Made by a program: the position numbers and the translations under genes
From: Halomonas sp. DQ26W
GTDB taxonomy: Bacteria > Pseudomonadota > Gammaproteobacteria > Pseudomonadales > Halomonadaceae
NCBI RefSeq assembly: GCF_003339685.1
Contig: NZ_QPKI01000014.1
Location: 1 to 64,000, forward strand
DNA: 64,000 nt
Direction of reading: 5' to 3'
The notes under the pieces: model-generated
Told to the model about the DNA's origin: nothing
The model's database searches: none
The model's input: the letters and a program-made list of their open reading frames with translations, nothing else
Shown: in pieces, positions 9,589-17,807 of the stretch
Numbering within the stretch: the first letter of the stretch is position 1
Layout of the letters: every line of letters begins with the position of its first letter

Positions 9589-11181
9589 CTAGTGCTCCCG
9601 AGTCGCGGCGAAGCGGACCTCCGGCCAGCGCTCCTGGGTCATCTGCAGATTGACACGTGTAGGAGCAATGTAGGTCAGATAGCCGCCGCCATCTATCGCC
9701 AGGTTGGCACTCGCCTTGCGCTTGAATTCCTCAAGCATCTTGGCATCTTCGCAATAAACCCAGCGTGCGGTCTGCACGTTGACCGGCTGGTAGACGCAGT
9801 CGACCTTGTACTCCTCCTTGAGGCGATGAGCCACCACGTCGAACTGCAGGGTACCCACGGCGCCAAGGATGAGGTCATTGTTGTCCAGCGGCTGGAACAA
9901 CTGGGTGGCGCCCTCCTCCGACAGCTGCTGCAAGCCCTTCTGCAGGGCCTTTAGCTTGAGCGGATCCTTGAGCTGTACGCGCTTGAAAAGCTCCGGGGCA
10001 AAGTGCGGAATGCCGGTAAAGCGCATGTCCTCACCGACGGTGAAGGTGTCGCCAATCTGGATGGTGCCATGATTGTGCAGGCCGATGATGTCGCCAGGCC
10101 AGGCCTCTTCGACCTGGGTACGATCGGAGGCCATAAAGGTCAGCGCATCGGCAATCTTGACGTCCTTCTTGATACGTACATGGCGCATCTTCATGTTCTT
10201 TTCGTACTTGCCGGAACAGACCCTCAGGAAGGCAATACGGTCACGATGATTGGGATCCATGTTGGCCTGGATCTTGAACACGAAGCCGGTGAATCTAGTG
10301 TCAGCCGCCTCCACGCTGCGGGTATCGGTCTCCCGTGGCTGGGGTGGCGGCGCATGCTCGACGAAGCCATCCATCATCTCCCGCACGCCAAAATTGCCCA
10401 TGGCGGTACCGAAGTAGACCGGGGTCAGCTCACCGCGCAGATAGGCAGCGTGATCGAACGCGTGTGACGCTCCACGCACCAGCTCCACCTCCATGCGCAG
10501 CTCCTCGGCCAGATCCTCGCCGAGTACCGTATCAACCTCGGGATTATCGAGCCCCTCGATTCGCCTGTCCTCTGGGATCCGGCTCCCCTGACCCTGGGTG
10601 TAGAGATGGACCACATCGTTGTAAAGGTGGTAGACCCCCTTGAAGTTGCGCCCCATGCCGATTGGCCAGGTCATGGGCGCACACTGGATATCGAGCACCT
10701 TCTCGACCTCGTCCATGACCTCCACGGGGTCTCGAGTCTCGCGGTCCATCTTGTTGACAAAGGTAAGAATCGGCGTGGTGCGAAGGCGACACACCTCCAT
10801 CAGCTTGATGGTACGGGCCTCGACGCCCTTGGCCCCGTCAATCACCATCAGCGCGGAGTCCACCGCCGTGAGGGTACGGTAGGTGTCTTCGGAGAAGTCC
10901 TCATGGCCCGGAGTATCGAGCAGGTTGACGATACGCCCCCCGTAGGGGAACTGCATGACCGAGGTGGTCACCGATATGCCCCGCTCCTGCTCCATCTTCA
11001 TCCAGTCAGAAGTGGCATGCCGGTCGTTGCGCTTGCTCTTCACCGAACCGGCGAGCTGGATGGCATTGCCGAACAACAGCATCTTCTCGGTGATGGTGGT
11101 CTTACCCGCATCGGGGTGCGAGATGATTGCGAAAGTTCTGCGCAGCCCGACTTCCCGGGCCAGAGTGGAGGAGTCCGCCAT
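9589..11181 (-). CDS. prfC: Peptide chain release factor 3
   Basis: GTPase that recycles RF1/RF2 from the ribosome after peptide release. The protein is 530 aa from [12 protein letters not shown], matching the 529 aa of E. coli RF3; a reading frame extends 24 codons further upstream, but those residues do not look like RF3. G1 [10 protein letters not shown]3 DTPGHEDF and G4 NKMDRE are visible in order. It is followed in the same direction by the TatD-family gene. Confidence 0.96.
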   Translation of the reverse strand: MADSSTLAREVGLRRTFAIISHPDAGKTTITEKMLLFGNAIQLAGSVKSKRNDRHATSDWMKMEQERGISVTTSVMQFPYGGRIVNLLDTPGHEDFSEDTYRTLTAVDSALMVIDGAKGVEARTIKLMEVCRLRTTPILTFVNKMDRETRDPVEVMDEVEKVLDIQCAPMTWPIGMGRNFKGVYHLYNDVVHLYTQGQGSRIPEDRRIEGLDNPEVDTVLGEDLAEELRMEVELVRGASHAFDHAAYLRGELTPVYFGTAMGNFGVREMMDGFVEHAPPPQPRETDTRSVEAADTRFTGFVFKIQANMDPNHRDRIAFLRVCSGKYEKNMKMRHVRIKKDVKIADALTFMASDRTQVEEAWPGDIIGLHNHGTIQIGDTFTVGEDMRFTGIPHFAPELFKRVQLKDPLKLKALQKGLQQLSEEGATQLFQPLDNNDLILGAVGTLQFDVVAHRLKEEYKVDCVYQPVNVQTARWVYCEDAKMLEEFKRKASANLAIDGGGYLTYIAPTRVNLQMTQERWPEVRFAATREH

Positions 11182-11283
11182 GAAGTTGCGTATCGCCGTT
11201 TGTGCGATGCCGGCCGTGGCCGACACCCGAAGTGAATGGAGAGATGACGCCATTCTAAGCCTTTGCGGGCGGCAGTTGTAGGG

Positions 11284-13317
11284 TTAGGCTCGCCGGCCAC
11301 GGCCACGGCCACGGCGACGGCCGGCGCTGGATCCCCCCCCGCTCTGCTCCATTACCGACGGCAGTGTCACATGGGCGCTCAAGTGCGGGAAGAGGTCGTG
11401 TCGATGGGGAATCGCCATGGCGGCCACGAAGTGCTCCTGGAAGCGTGGTTCGGTGGCGGTCTCGACTTTTTGCACGCGGCGCACCACTTCCTCGATTTCG
11501 CGGCGCGCCCTGCGGCTGAGCAGCGCGATGCGCGCCCCCGTGCCGGCGGCATTACCAGCCGAGTTGACGTGCTCAAGATCACAGTCGGGGATCAGGCCCA
11601 GGATCATGGCGTACTTGACGTCAATGTGAGCACCGAAGGCTCCGGCGAGACGAATGCACTCAACGTGCTGGGTGCCGAATTGCTCCATCAACAGGCGGAT
11701 GCCGGCGTAGAGCGCGGCCTTGGCCAACTGGACAGCACGGATATCGTTCTGGGTGATGGCCAGGGTGCGGTTGTCGTCGCGGTGCAGGATGTAGGAGAAG
11801 GTGCGTCCGTCGGCCACGACCCGCTCGCTGCGCTCGGCCAGGCTGCCCTGCACGACACCGTCCTGGTTGATAATGCCGGCCAGGTACATCTCGGCGATGA
11901 CCTCGATGATGCCCGAGCCGCAGATGCCGGTGACCCCGTAGGGCGCCACGCCCTCGTCGAACCCCGGCTCGTCGGACCACAGCTCGCCGCCGATCACCTT
12001 GTAGCGCGGCTCGAGCGTCAGCGGGTTGATGCGCACCCGTTCGATGGCGCCGGCGGCCGCTCGCTGCCCGCCGCTGATCTGAGCACCCTCGAAGGCCGGA
12101 CCGGTGGGACTGGAGCAGGCCAGCAGGCGATGGCGGTTGCCCAGCACGATCTCCGCGTTGGTGCCCACGTCCACCAGCAGCATCAACTCCTCGCCCAGGT
12201 AGGGCGTCTCGGAGAGGATCATGCCTGCGGTGTCTGCCCCCACGTGCCCGGCGATGCACGGCAGGCCATAGACCCGTGCGTTGGGGTGGATGACAAGGTC
12301 CAACTCAGTGGCCCACAGCCCATCGATAGCTTCGTCGGTGGCCAGGGCAAAGGGCGCCCCACCAAGCTCCACCGGATTGATCCCGAACACCAGGCTCTGC
12401 ATGATCGGATTGCCGACGAAGGTGGCCTCGAGAATGGCATCCACGCGTACGTCCGCCTCGGTGGCCATCTCCACGATGAGCGCGTTCAGGGCGTCGCGCA
12501 CCGAGCGCGTCATGGTCAGCTCCCCGCCAGGGTTCATCATGATATAGGAGACCCGGCTCATCAGGTCCTCGCCGTAGCGGATCTGCGGGTTCATGCGCCC
12601 CGAGGAGGCGACCACTGCGCCGGTCTGCAGGTTGCACAGGTGGGCGGCGATGGTCGTGGAGCCAACGTCCACCGCTATGCCATAGACCTGCTCCTGGAAA
12701 CCCGGCCACACACCGATAATGCGCCGATCGTCGTAGACTGCAACGGTCACGCCCCAGCCACCCTGTCGCAGGGCCGCCTGCAGTTGCTGAACGACGCGGA
12801 TGTCGTTTTCAAGTTCACTCAGCTGCCATTCATGGGCCAGGGCGTCCTTGAGGCGACGCAGGTCGGACGCGGGGGCATGCAGGTCCGGTGCCTGCACCTC
12901 CACGTAGTAGAGACGCACGATGGGGTCGAGCTCGATATCGAGCGCCTCGGCGCGTTTACGCACGATCTGCCGGTGCACCTGGCTCGAGACGGGCACGTCG
13001 ATTACGGCGTCGCCGAGCAGCCGGGTCGAGCAGCTCAGCCGGCGACCATCACACAGCGGTCCACGACGCGTCTCCCATGCCTGCTCGGTGTCGCTCTTGG
13101 CGGTGAGGTGATCCAGCCACGACTCGACCCCGTGCTTGGAGAAGCGGCCCTCGCAGAGGTCTACCTGGCAGCGGCCGCACAGACCGCGACCGCCGCACAC
13201 CGAATCGATGTCGACCCCCAATGCGCGGGCGGCTTCCAGCACCGGCGTGCCCACCGGAAAGTGCCCACGGCGACCGGAAGGCGTAAAGACTACGAGCGCA
13301 TCGTCAGCATCCGGCAT
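11284..13317 (-). CDS. Corrinoid reductive activator (2Fe-2S + ASKHA, DUF4445)
   Basis: ATP-dependent activator expected to reduce inactive Co(II) corrinoid to Co(I), the job of RamA and RACE proteins in corrinoid methyltransferase systems. N-terminal plant-type [2Fe-2S] ferredoxin domain with C41, C47, C50 and C96 (VCGGRGLCGRCQV and LSCSTRL); linker; then the ASKHA domain with phosphate motif AVDVGSTT at about 215-222, a second LLVDVGTNAE motif, and GICGSGIIE. 677 aa from the ATG at 13317; a GTG three codons earlier is an alternative. The C-terminus ends in a Gly/Arg run (GRRRGRGRGRRA). It is the last gene of the six-gene minus arm. Family role is established; the partner corrinoid protein is inferred from context. 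Confidence 0.9.
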   Translation of the reverse strand: MPDADDALVVFTPSGRRGHFPVGTPVLEAARALGVDIDSVCGGRGLCGRCQVDLCEGRFSKHGVESWLDHLTAKSDTEQAWETRRGPLCDGRRLSCSTRLLGDAVIDVPVSSQVHRQIVRKRAEALDIELDPIVRLYYVEVQAPDLHAPASDLRRLKDALAHEWQLSELENDIRVVQQLQAALRQGGWGVTVAVYDDRRIIGVWPGFQEQVYGIAVDVGSTTIAAHLCNLQTGAVVASSGRMNPQIRYGEDLMSRVSYIMMNPGGELTMTRSVRDALNALIVEMATEADVRVDAILEATFVGNPIMQSLVFGINPVELGGAPFALATDEAIDGLWATELDLVIHPNARVYGLPCIAGHVGADTAGMILSETPYLGEELMLLVDVGTNAEIVLGNRHRLLACSSPTGPAFEGAQISGGQRAAAGAIERVRINPLTLEPRYKVIGGELWSDEPGFDEGVAPYGVTGICGSGIIEVIAEMYLAGIINQDGVVQGSLAERSERVVADGRTFSYILHRDDNRTLAITQNDIRAVQLAKAALYAGIRLLMEQFGTQHVECIRLAGAFGAHIDVKYAMILGLIPDCDLEHVNSAGNAAGTGARIALLSRRARREIEEVVRRVQKVETATEPRFQEHFVAAMAIPHRHDLFPHLSAHVTLPSVMEQSGGGSSAGRRRGRGRGRRA

Positions 13318-13351
13318 GTGGGCCACCGTCCGTTAGAGGTTCATTCAGGGG

Positions 13352-13377
13352 CGAAGCGCCTCGTGCGAGGCGCTTCG
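13352..13377 (-). other. Strong hairpin inside the corrinoid operon
   Basis: CGAAGCGCCTCG and its exact complement are separated by 2 nt, in the 96 bp between the methyltransferase stop (13414) and the activator start (13317). No T-run follows on the minus strand. It could partially terminate, or act as a processing or stability element that sets the activator level below that of the upstream genes. Confidence 0.55.
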
Positions 13378-13413
13378 GTCATTCGTTGTCATTGGTCATG
13401 CGACAATCCAGCC

Positions 13414-14328
13414 TCAGTTGATGGCCCGACGACGGCGGGTCTGGCGCCGCCCCCGCCCCTCGGTACCGTCCGCGCCCAACGCCGGGGGCTCGCGGAACTT
13501 CTGAATCCAGCGCATGCAGTCGGGGTCGTGACCCATCATCACGTCGGCACCCATGATCGCGGTAATGATCTCGCTGTGCAGCGGGTTGGTGATCGCCGAG
13601 GTCATCCCCGAGGCGATGGCCATGCTCATGAACGCGCCATTGATGCCGTTTCGGTTAGGCAGGCCAAAGCTGACGTTGGAGGCCCCGCAGGTGGTGTTGA
13701 CCTTGAGCTCCTTCTGCAGCCGGTGGCACAGAGCAAACACCTGACGGCCCGCCGAGCCCACGGCACCGATCGGCATCACCAGCGGGTCAACCACCACGTC
13801 ACAGGTGGGAATGCCGTGGTCGGCGGCGCGCTCGACGATCTTCTTGGCAATAGAGAAGCGCACGTCCGGGTCCTGGGAGATGCCCGTCTCGTCGTTGCTG
13901 ATCGCCACCACCGCCGCACCATGCTTCTTGACCAGCGGCAACACCGCCTCGAGGCTATCGTCCTCGCCAGTGACAGAATTCACCAGCGCCTTGCCCTTGT
14001 AGACGGAAAGGCCCGACGCCAGCGCCTTGATGATCGATGAGTCAATGCACAACGGCACGTCGGTCAGCGACTGCACCAGCTCGATGGTCTGGGCCAGGAT
14101 GGCCGGCTCGTCGGCAAGCGGAATGCCGGCGTTGACATCCAGCATGTGCGCGCCATGTGCCAACTGGTCCTCCACGTCCTTTACCACGCGGGAGAAGTCG
14201 CCAGCGGCCATTTCCGCGGCCAGTTGCTTGCGCCCGGTGGGATTGATGCGCTCGCCGATGACCACGAAGGGCCGTTCGAAGCCGAGCACGACCTCCTTCT
14301 TGTGTGAGCTGATGACGGTGTCTGTCAT
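13414..14328 (-). CDS. Methyl-THF:corrinoid methyltransferase (pterin-binding, MtgA/MtvA-like)
   Basis: Pterin-binding TIM-barrel methyltransferase of the MeTr/AcsE group, which moves the methyl group between methyl-Co(III) corrinoid protein and tetrahydrofolate. Pterin motifs: GERINPTG (25-32), DVNAG (64-68), CIDSS (94-98) and GASNVSFGLPNR (215-226). 304 aa against about 260-270 for AcsE; the excess is a C-terminal tail with Gly/Arg-rich residues 291-301. Its ATG overlaps the stop of the MetV-like gene by 4 bp, so translation is coupled. In catabolism the expected direction is methyl-corrinoid plus THF to methyl-THF. Direction and substrate are inferred from the neighbours. Confidence 0.9.
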   Translation of the reverse strand: MTDTVISSHKKEVVLGFERPFVVIGERINPTGRKQLAAEMAAGDFSRVVKDVEDQLAHGAHMLDVNAGIPLADEPAILAQTIELVQSLTDVPLCIDSSIIKALASGLSVYKGKALVNSVTGEDDSLEAVLPLVKKHGAAVVAISNDETGISQDPDVRFSIAKKIVERAADHGIPTCDVVVDPLVMPIGAVGSAGRQVFALCHRLQKELKVNTTCGASNVSFGLPNRNGINGAFMSMAIASGMTSAITNPLHSEIITAIMGADVMMGHDPDCMRWIQKFREPPALGADGTEGRGRRQTRRRRAIN

Positions 14329-14861
14329 GGGACTTCCTCAATAGTGGTGTCTTTCTCAATAGTGGTGTCTTGTTGTTGCCGTCTATCGTTGCCATCACGA
14401 CAGACGTGATTTGGATGAGCGGCCAACTCACGCACCACGCGCAGCCAGGAGGAGGTGTTTTTAAGGCGAAAATCCACTGGCTGCTGCACCACCTGGATGC
14501 GATCGCCATACTTCATCCGACGACTGCCTTCCCACGCCTCGACCCAGACACAGCGCATGTGCGGCTTGACTTCGCAGTGCCCGTTGACGTGCACGCCGCC
14601 GCAGGGTCCATTGCGCAGGTTCTTCGGGCAGTTCATGGGGCACGACATACCGGTGGCGGAGAGCGTGCACTTACCGCACATCTGACAATCGAATAGAAAC
14701 CCTTTGACGTGTTTCTCGATGGCTTTGACCAGCACTTCGGCCCGCGCATAGCCAATCCGACGCCACAAGGGGTGGAGCCTCACCATGGGCGGTTCGAAGC
14801 CGCGGTACGCATTCTCGAATAGCCGGGCGTGGCGTACCACCCAGCGCCTCACCTTGTACAT
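14325..14861 (-). CDS. MetV-like protein (methylene-THF reductase C-terminal domain)
   Basis: 178 aa with a Cys-rich core typical of the MTHFR C-terminal/MetV family: CQMCGKC, CPMNCPK, GPCGGV and two later Cys. In acetogens MetV partners the flavoprotein MetF and carries metal/Fe-S centres, so here it probably serves oxidation of methyl-THF to methylene-THF. No MetF is encoded in this window. The ATG at 14861 is chosen because AAGGAGGG lies 5 nt upstream; the frame is open further upstream but that part overlaps the preceding gene. The C-terminus contains an 18-bp tandem duplication (14332-14371) giving DTTIEK-DTTIEE. The stop overlaps the methyltransferase start (ATGA). Confidence 0.8.
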   Translation of the reverse strand: MYKVRRWVVRHARLFENAYRGFEPPMVRLHPLWRRIGYARAEVLVKAIEKHVKGFLFDCQMCGKCTLSATGMSCPMNCPKNLRNGPCGGVHVNGHCEVKPHMRCVWVEAWEGSRRMKYGDRIQVVQQPVDFRLKNTSSWLRVVRELAAHPNHVCRDGNDRRQQQDTTIEKDTTIEEVP

Positions 14862-14947
14862 TTTTACCCTCCTTGCCCGCCGTGACTCGCGCATGGCAGC
14901 GGTCATGCTCATTGTTGTTGTCGTGCGGCCGCTGTCGCTGCGCTCAC

Positions 14948-15253
14948 TCAGGCGGGACAAGCCAGCCCCTTCTGTCGCACCAGCCGCTTGAGAGCCTCAT
15001 CGTCGAAGCGGGCCTCGATGCGCGCCGCTTCGGCTTCCGCCTCTGCCTGCAAGTCGTCGCCGCACTCGCGCGGCGCGCCGCGCTGCCAGTCCGCCATGTA
15101 CGCCTCCGAACCGCCCTTGCCGGCACGCATGGCCGCACGATCGATGGCGTGCTGGAAGCGCGGCGACAGCAGCACCTTGGCGCTCTTGCGCCCCTGCTTG
15201 ACGATCACCTGAGCGGGGATGCCCCGCCAACTGACGATGGTCAATGCGGCCAT
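14948..15253 (-). CDS. Small 'virulence factor'-domain protein of the corrinoid cluster
   Basis: 101-aa basic/acidic mixed protein starting MAALTIVSWRGIPAQVIVKQ. It resembles a small family labelled 'virulence factor' in databases; I recall no characterised function, and the label is probably misleading. Features: an N-terminal strand-rich segment, a central helix HAIDRAAMRAGKGGSEAY, and an Ala/Glu-rich helical end. No cysteines suitable for a cluster except C63 and C99. It overlaps the DUF1638 gene by 13 bp, so it is translated with it. Context suggests a subunit or chaperone of the methyltransfer system. I am sure it is a gene, not of its role. Confidence 0.75.
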   Translation of the reverse strand: MAALTIVSWRGIPAQVIVKQGRKSAKVLLSPRFQHAIDRAAMRAGKGGSEAYMADWQRGAPRECGDDLQAEAEAEAARIEARFDDEALKRLVRQKGLACPA

Positions 15254-15876
15254 GTGACGTCCTCGCTGATCGGTACACTCGTCTCGTCGTCCGACTCCAC
15301 CAGACGCACCAACGCAGTTTCCAGTCCGCCATAGCCGGTGTGCCGCCCCTCAAAGGGCAGCCCCAGCCGTTGCGCCGCCCGGCGCGCCTTGGCCTCGAGG
15401 GCGGGGTCGCAACGCTGCGACAGATAGACCAGCCGGCGATAGTGGGCAAAATATTGGCTGGCCAGTTGGGGATGGCGCTCGATGCCCAGTTCCTGAATCA
15501 CCAGCCGATCGAAGTGGCGCACCAGGAAGTCAGTCAGATAAAAGGTGCCCGGCTCCTGGTCGCCCAGCGCTGCCATCACCGCTTCCCCGGCATAGATGTC
15601 ATAGCAGTGCGCCCCCGGCAGCCGTTCGGCACCATGGGCCGTCAGCACAGCATCCAGCCGCCCGCCGGTCCCGCAGTCGCCATAGGCAACAAGAATGCGC
15701 GTATCATCCGGCACCTTTGCCAACTTGTTGCTCACCGCCACAGGGATGCGTTCCGGACGGTTATGAAGGTCCGCCGGCAGACACTCCAGACGCACGTCGC
15801 GCCAGCCATTGGCAGCGATCAAGGCCTGGATCTCCCTGCCCAGGGCCCCGCAGGCGATGATCAGCACGGATGACAT
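15241..15876 (-). CDS. DUF1638 protein
   Basis: 211-aa soluble protein of the DUF1638 family. Recognisable segments: IIACGALGREI at the N-terminus (a Cys-containing strand-loop), ILVAYGDCGTGGRLD around residues 61-75, and GAHCYDIYAGE around 88-98. The conserved Cys residues (C9, C68, C91) could bind a metal or the corrinoid, but that is conjecture. It is located 17 bp downstream of the corrinoid protein and overlaps the next gene. DUF1638 genes are often seen beside corrinoid proteins and MttB homologues; function has not been assigned to my knowledge. Confidence 0.85.
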   Translation of the reverse strand: MSSVLIIACGALGREIQALIAANGWRDVRLECLPADLHNRPERIPVAVSNKLAKVPDDTRILVAYGDCGTGGRLDAVLTAHGAERLPGAHCYDIYAGEAVMAALGDQEPGTFYLTDFLVRHFDRLVIQELGIERHPQLASQYFAHYRRLVYLSQRCDPALEAKARRAAQRLGLPFEGRHTGYGGLETALVRLVESDDETSVPISEDVTWPH

Positions 15877-15893
15877 GGGCAGGCCTCCAGGCG

Positions 15894-16595
15894 TCAGGCG
15901 GCGCGACGCTGGGAAATGAGTTCCTTGGCCATGTCGACCGCCACCCCGGCATCGCGACAGTAGGCATCCGCTCCGATCGCCTTGCCGAACTCCTCATTGA
16001 GCGGGGCGCCACCGACCATGACGATAACGTCATCACGCAGCCCCTTTTCGACCAGGGTATCGATGACGACTTTCATGTAAGGCATGGTGGTGGTCAGCAG
16101 CGCCGACATGCCGAGAATATCCGGCTTGTGCTCCTCCAATGCTTCGAGGTAGGTCTCCACCGGAATATTGATACCGATATCGATCACCTCGAAACCAGCC
16201 CCCTCCATCATCATCGACACCAGGTTCTTGCCGATGTCGTGAATGTCGCCCTTGACGGTACCGATCACGATCTTGCCGATGGTCTGGGAGCCAGATGCTA
16301 CCAACAGAGGACGCAGCACTTCCATGCCCCCTTTCATCGCATTGGCCGCCATCAACACCTCTGGAACAAAGAGGATGCCATCGCGGAAATCGACGCCGAC
16401 GATAGCCATTCCACCGACCAGCGCCTCATCGAGTACCCGGCTGGCACTCCAGCCACGCGCCAAGAGGATATCAGTGCCTTCTACCACCTCCTCGCGTAGA
16501 CCATTGTAAAGATCGTCGTGCATCTGCTCGACCAGCTCATCATCCGGCAGGTCGTTGAGATCGAAGTCTTCGTCTTCATTGTACGGTTCTGTCAT
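15894..16595 (-). CDS. Cognate corrinoid (B12-binding) protein of an MttB-type methyltransferase
   Basis: 233-aa methyl carrier. Residues 15-100 form the helical cap domain of MetH/MtbC type; residues 105-230 form the Rossmann-like B12 domain with the lower-ligand motif GDIHDIG (D117, H119, G122), the SALLTTTM segment (164-171) and GGAP (195-198). The ATG at 16595 has GGAGCGGAG upstream. The acidic N-terminus (EDEDFDLNDLPDDE) is unusual and may dock with the Arg-rich tails of the neighbouring methyltransferases (inference). First gene of the minus arm: corrinoid protein, DUF1638, 'virulence factor', MetV-like, methyltransferase, activator. It is divergent from purU-mttB. Confidence 0.93.
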   Translation of the reverse strand: MTEPYNEDEDFDLNDLPDDELVEQMHDDLYNGLREEVVEGTDILLARGWSASRVLDEALVGGMAIVGVDFRDGILFVPEVLMAANAMKGGMEVLRPLLVASGSQTIGKIVIGTVKGDIHDIGKNLVSMMMEGAGFEVIDIGINIPVETYLEALEEHKPDILGMSALLTTTMPYMKVVIDTLVEKGLRDDVIVMVGGAPLNEEFGKAIGADAYCRDAGVAVDMAKELISQRRAA

Positions 16596-16907
16596 GGCGC
16601 TCCGCTCCCGATATGTCACCCCTACCCGGCAAGAGTGATGGTTACGAGAGCAGAGTAGGCGCACTGCGTGAAAGCCACATCCATGCAAGCGACGCATCCA
16701 TGCCGAGAAACGTCATGCCGAATATTCGGAAAGATCCTTAAAAGGGCCTTTAAAGAACATTGATTTAAATCATATTTTACAACCATCGACTCCTCCCTTC
16801 CCGGTCGCAGCAACGACGCTTTGCGTCGTCTCCAGACATGCACCAAAGCACGGTCGGAGTACATTGCCTGGCAGAACACAACAACAACCAAGTCAGTGAG
16901 GGTAGCC
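16596..16907. promoter_or_regulatory. Divergent control region of the corrinoid cluster
   Basis: The 312 bp separate the two arms of the methyl-transfer cluster and hold no gene. It becomes AT-rich around 16730-16790, unlike the rest of the locus. Three palindromes are stacked there: CCGAATATTCGG (16718-16729), TTAAAAGGGCCTTTAA with one imperfection (16738-16753), and TGATTTAAATCA (16761-16772). They are candidate operator sites for a shared regulator. I find no GCCACTG-type B12 box of a cobalamin riboswitch. Confidence 0.55.
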
Positions 16908-17786
16908 ATGCCCGCAATGAGCGAAGGGAAGAACATCTACGTTCTCAAGGCAAGCTGCCGAGGCGCCATCGGTACCGTATCTCGCCTCAGCACCTACCTG
17001 GCCCAGCGCCAATGCTACATCATGGAACTGGCGCAGTTCGATGAGATCGACACGGGCAACTTCTATGTCCGATGCGTCTTTTCCACAACGCCGGGTACCA
17101 CGCCGCCGCTGGAAGAACTCAAGGATGAGTTTGGTCATGGCGTCGCCGAACGTGACGCCATGAAGTGGGAAATGCACGACACCCTCACCCCGAAAAAGGT
17201 GCTGATCATGGTGTCGAAATTCGACCACTGCCTGGACGATCTTCTGTACCGCCAGCGCACGGGGGAAATCAAGATGGAGATTCCTGCCATTATCTCCAAT
17301 CATCCCGATCTCCAGCGATTGGCCGACTGGTATGAGATTCCCTTCTATCATCTGCCCGTCAGCCCGGAGTCCAAGCACGATCAAGAAAGAAAACTGCTGG
17401 AAATCATCGAGAAAACCGGGGCCAACCTGGTCGTTCTGGCCCGCTATATGCAGATTCTTTCTTCGAATTTTTGCGAGGAGCTGACGGGACGAGCCATCAA
17501 TATTCACCACTCCTTCCTGCCCGGCTTCAAGGGCGCCAAGCCGTATCACCAGGCCTTCGAGCGGGGCGTCAAGCTGATCGGCGCTACGGCCCACTACGTC
17601 ACCACCGACCTGGATGAAGGCCCGATTATCGAGCAGGTCGTCGAGCGTGTGGATCACACCTACAGCCCGGCGCAACTGGCCGCCGTGGGACGCGACGCCG
17701 AAAACATGGCCTTGTCACGCGCCGTGCGGTACCACCTGGAACATCGCGTCTTCACCAACGGCAACAAAACCGTCGTATTCCGTTGA
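16908..17786 (+). CDS. purU: Formyltetrahydrofolate deformylase
   Basis: Hydrolyses 10-formyl-THF to formate and THF. 292 aa from the ATG at 16908, which has GAGGG 5 nt upstream. N-terminal ACT domain (about 9-85), then the formyltransferase-like domain with NIHHSFLPGF (N198, H200) and LDEGPII (D236), the Asn-His-Asp triad of the family. It is 21 bp upstream of the MttB-type gene. In this setting it is better explained as a catabolic exit for C1 units than as purine-linked folate balance: methyl-THF is oxidised to formyl-THF, PurU frees formate, and the formate dehydrogenase encoded at 22-27 kb oxidises it. Confidence 0.95.
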   Translation: MPAMSEGKNIYVLKASCRGAIGTVSRLSTYLAQRQCYIMELAQFDEIDTGNFYVRCVFSTTPGTTPPLEELKDEFGHGVAERDAMKWEMHDTLTPKKVLIMVSKFDHCLDDLLYRQRTGEIKMEIPAIISNHPDLQRLADWYEIPFYHLPVSPESKHDQERKLLEIIEKTGANLVVLARYMQILSSNFCEELTGRAINIHHSFLPGFKGAKPYHQAFERGVKLIGATAHYVTTDLDEGPIIEQVVERVDHTYSPAQLAAVGRDAENMALSRAVRYHLEHRVFTNGNKTVVFR

Positions 17787-17807
17787 CGGAAGGATAAGGA
17801 GACCAAC

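Noticed and set aside
11263..14040. A 925-codon open frame on the plus strand
   Set aside because: It is antisense to the corrinoid activator and methyl-THF methyltransferase, which have clear family motifs and codon use. Long antisense frames are common in GC-rich genes.
16596..16907. Cobalamin riboswitch controlling the corrinoid genes
   Set aside because: No B12 box-like GCCACTG sequence or matching helices were seen.
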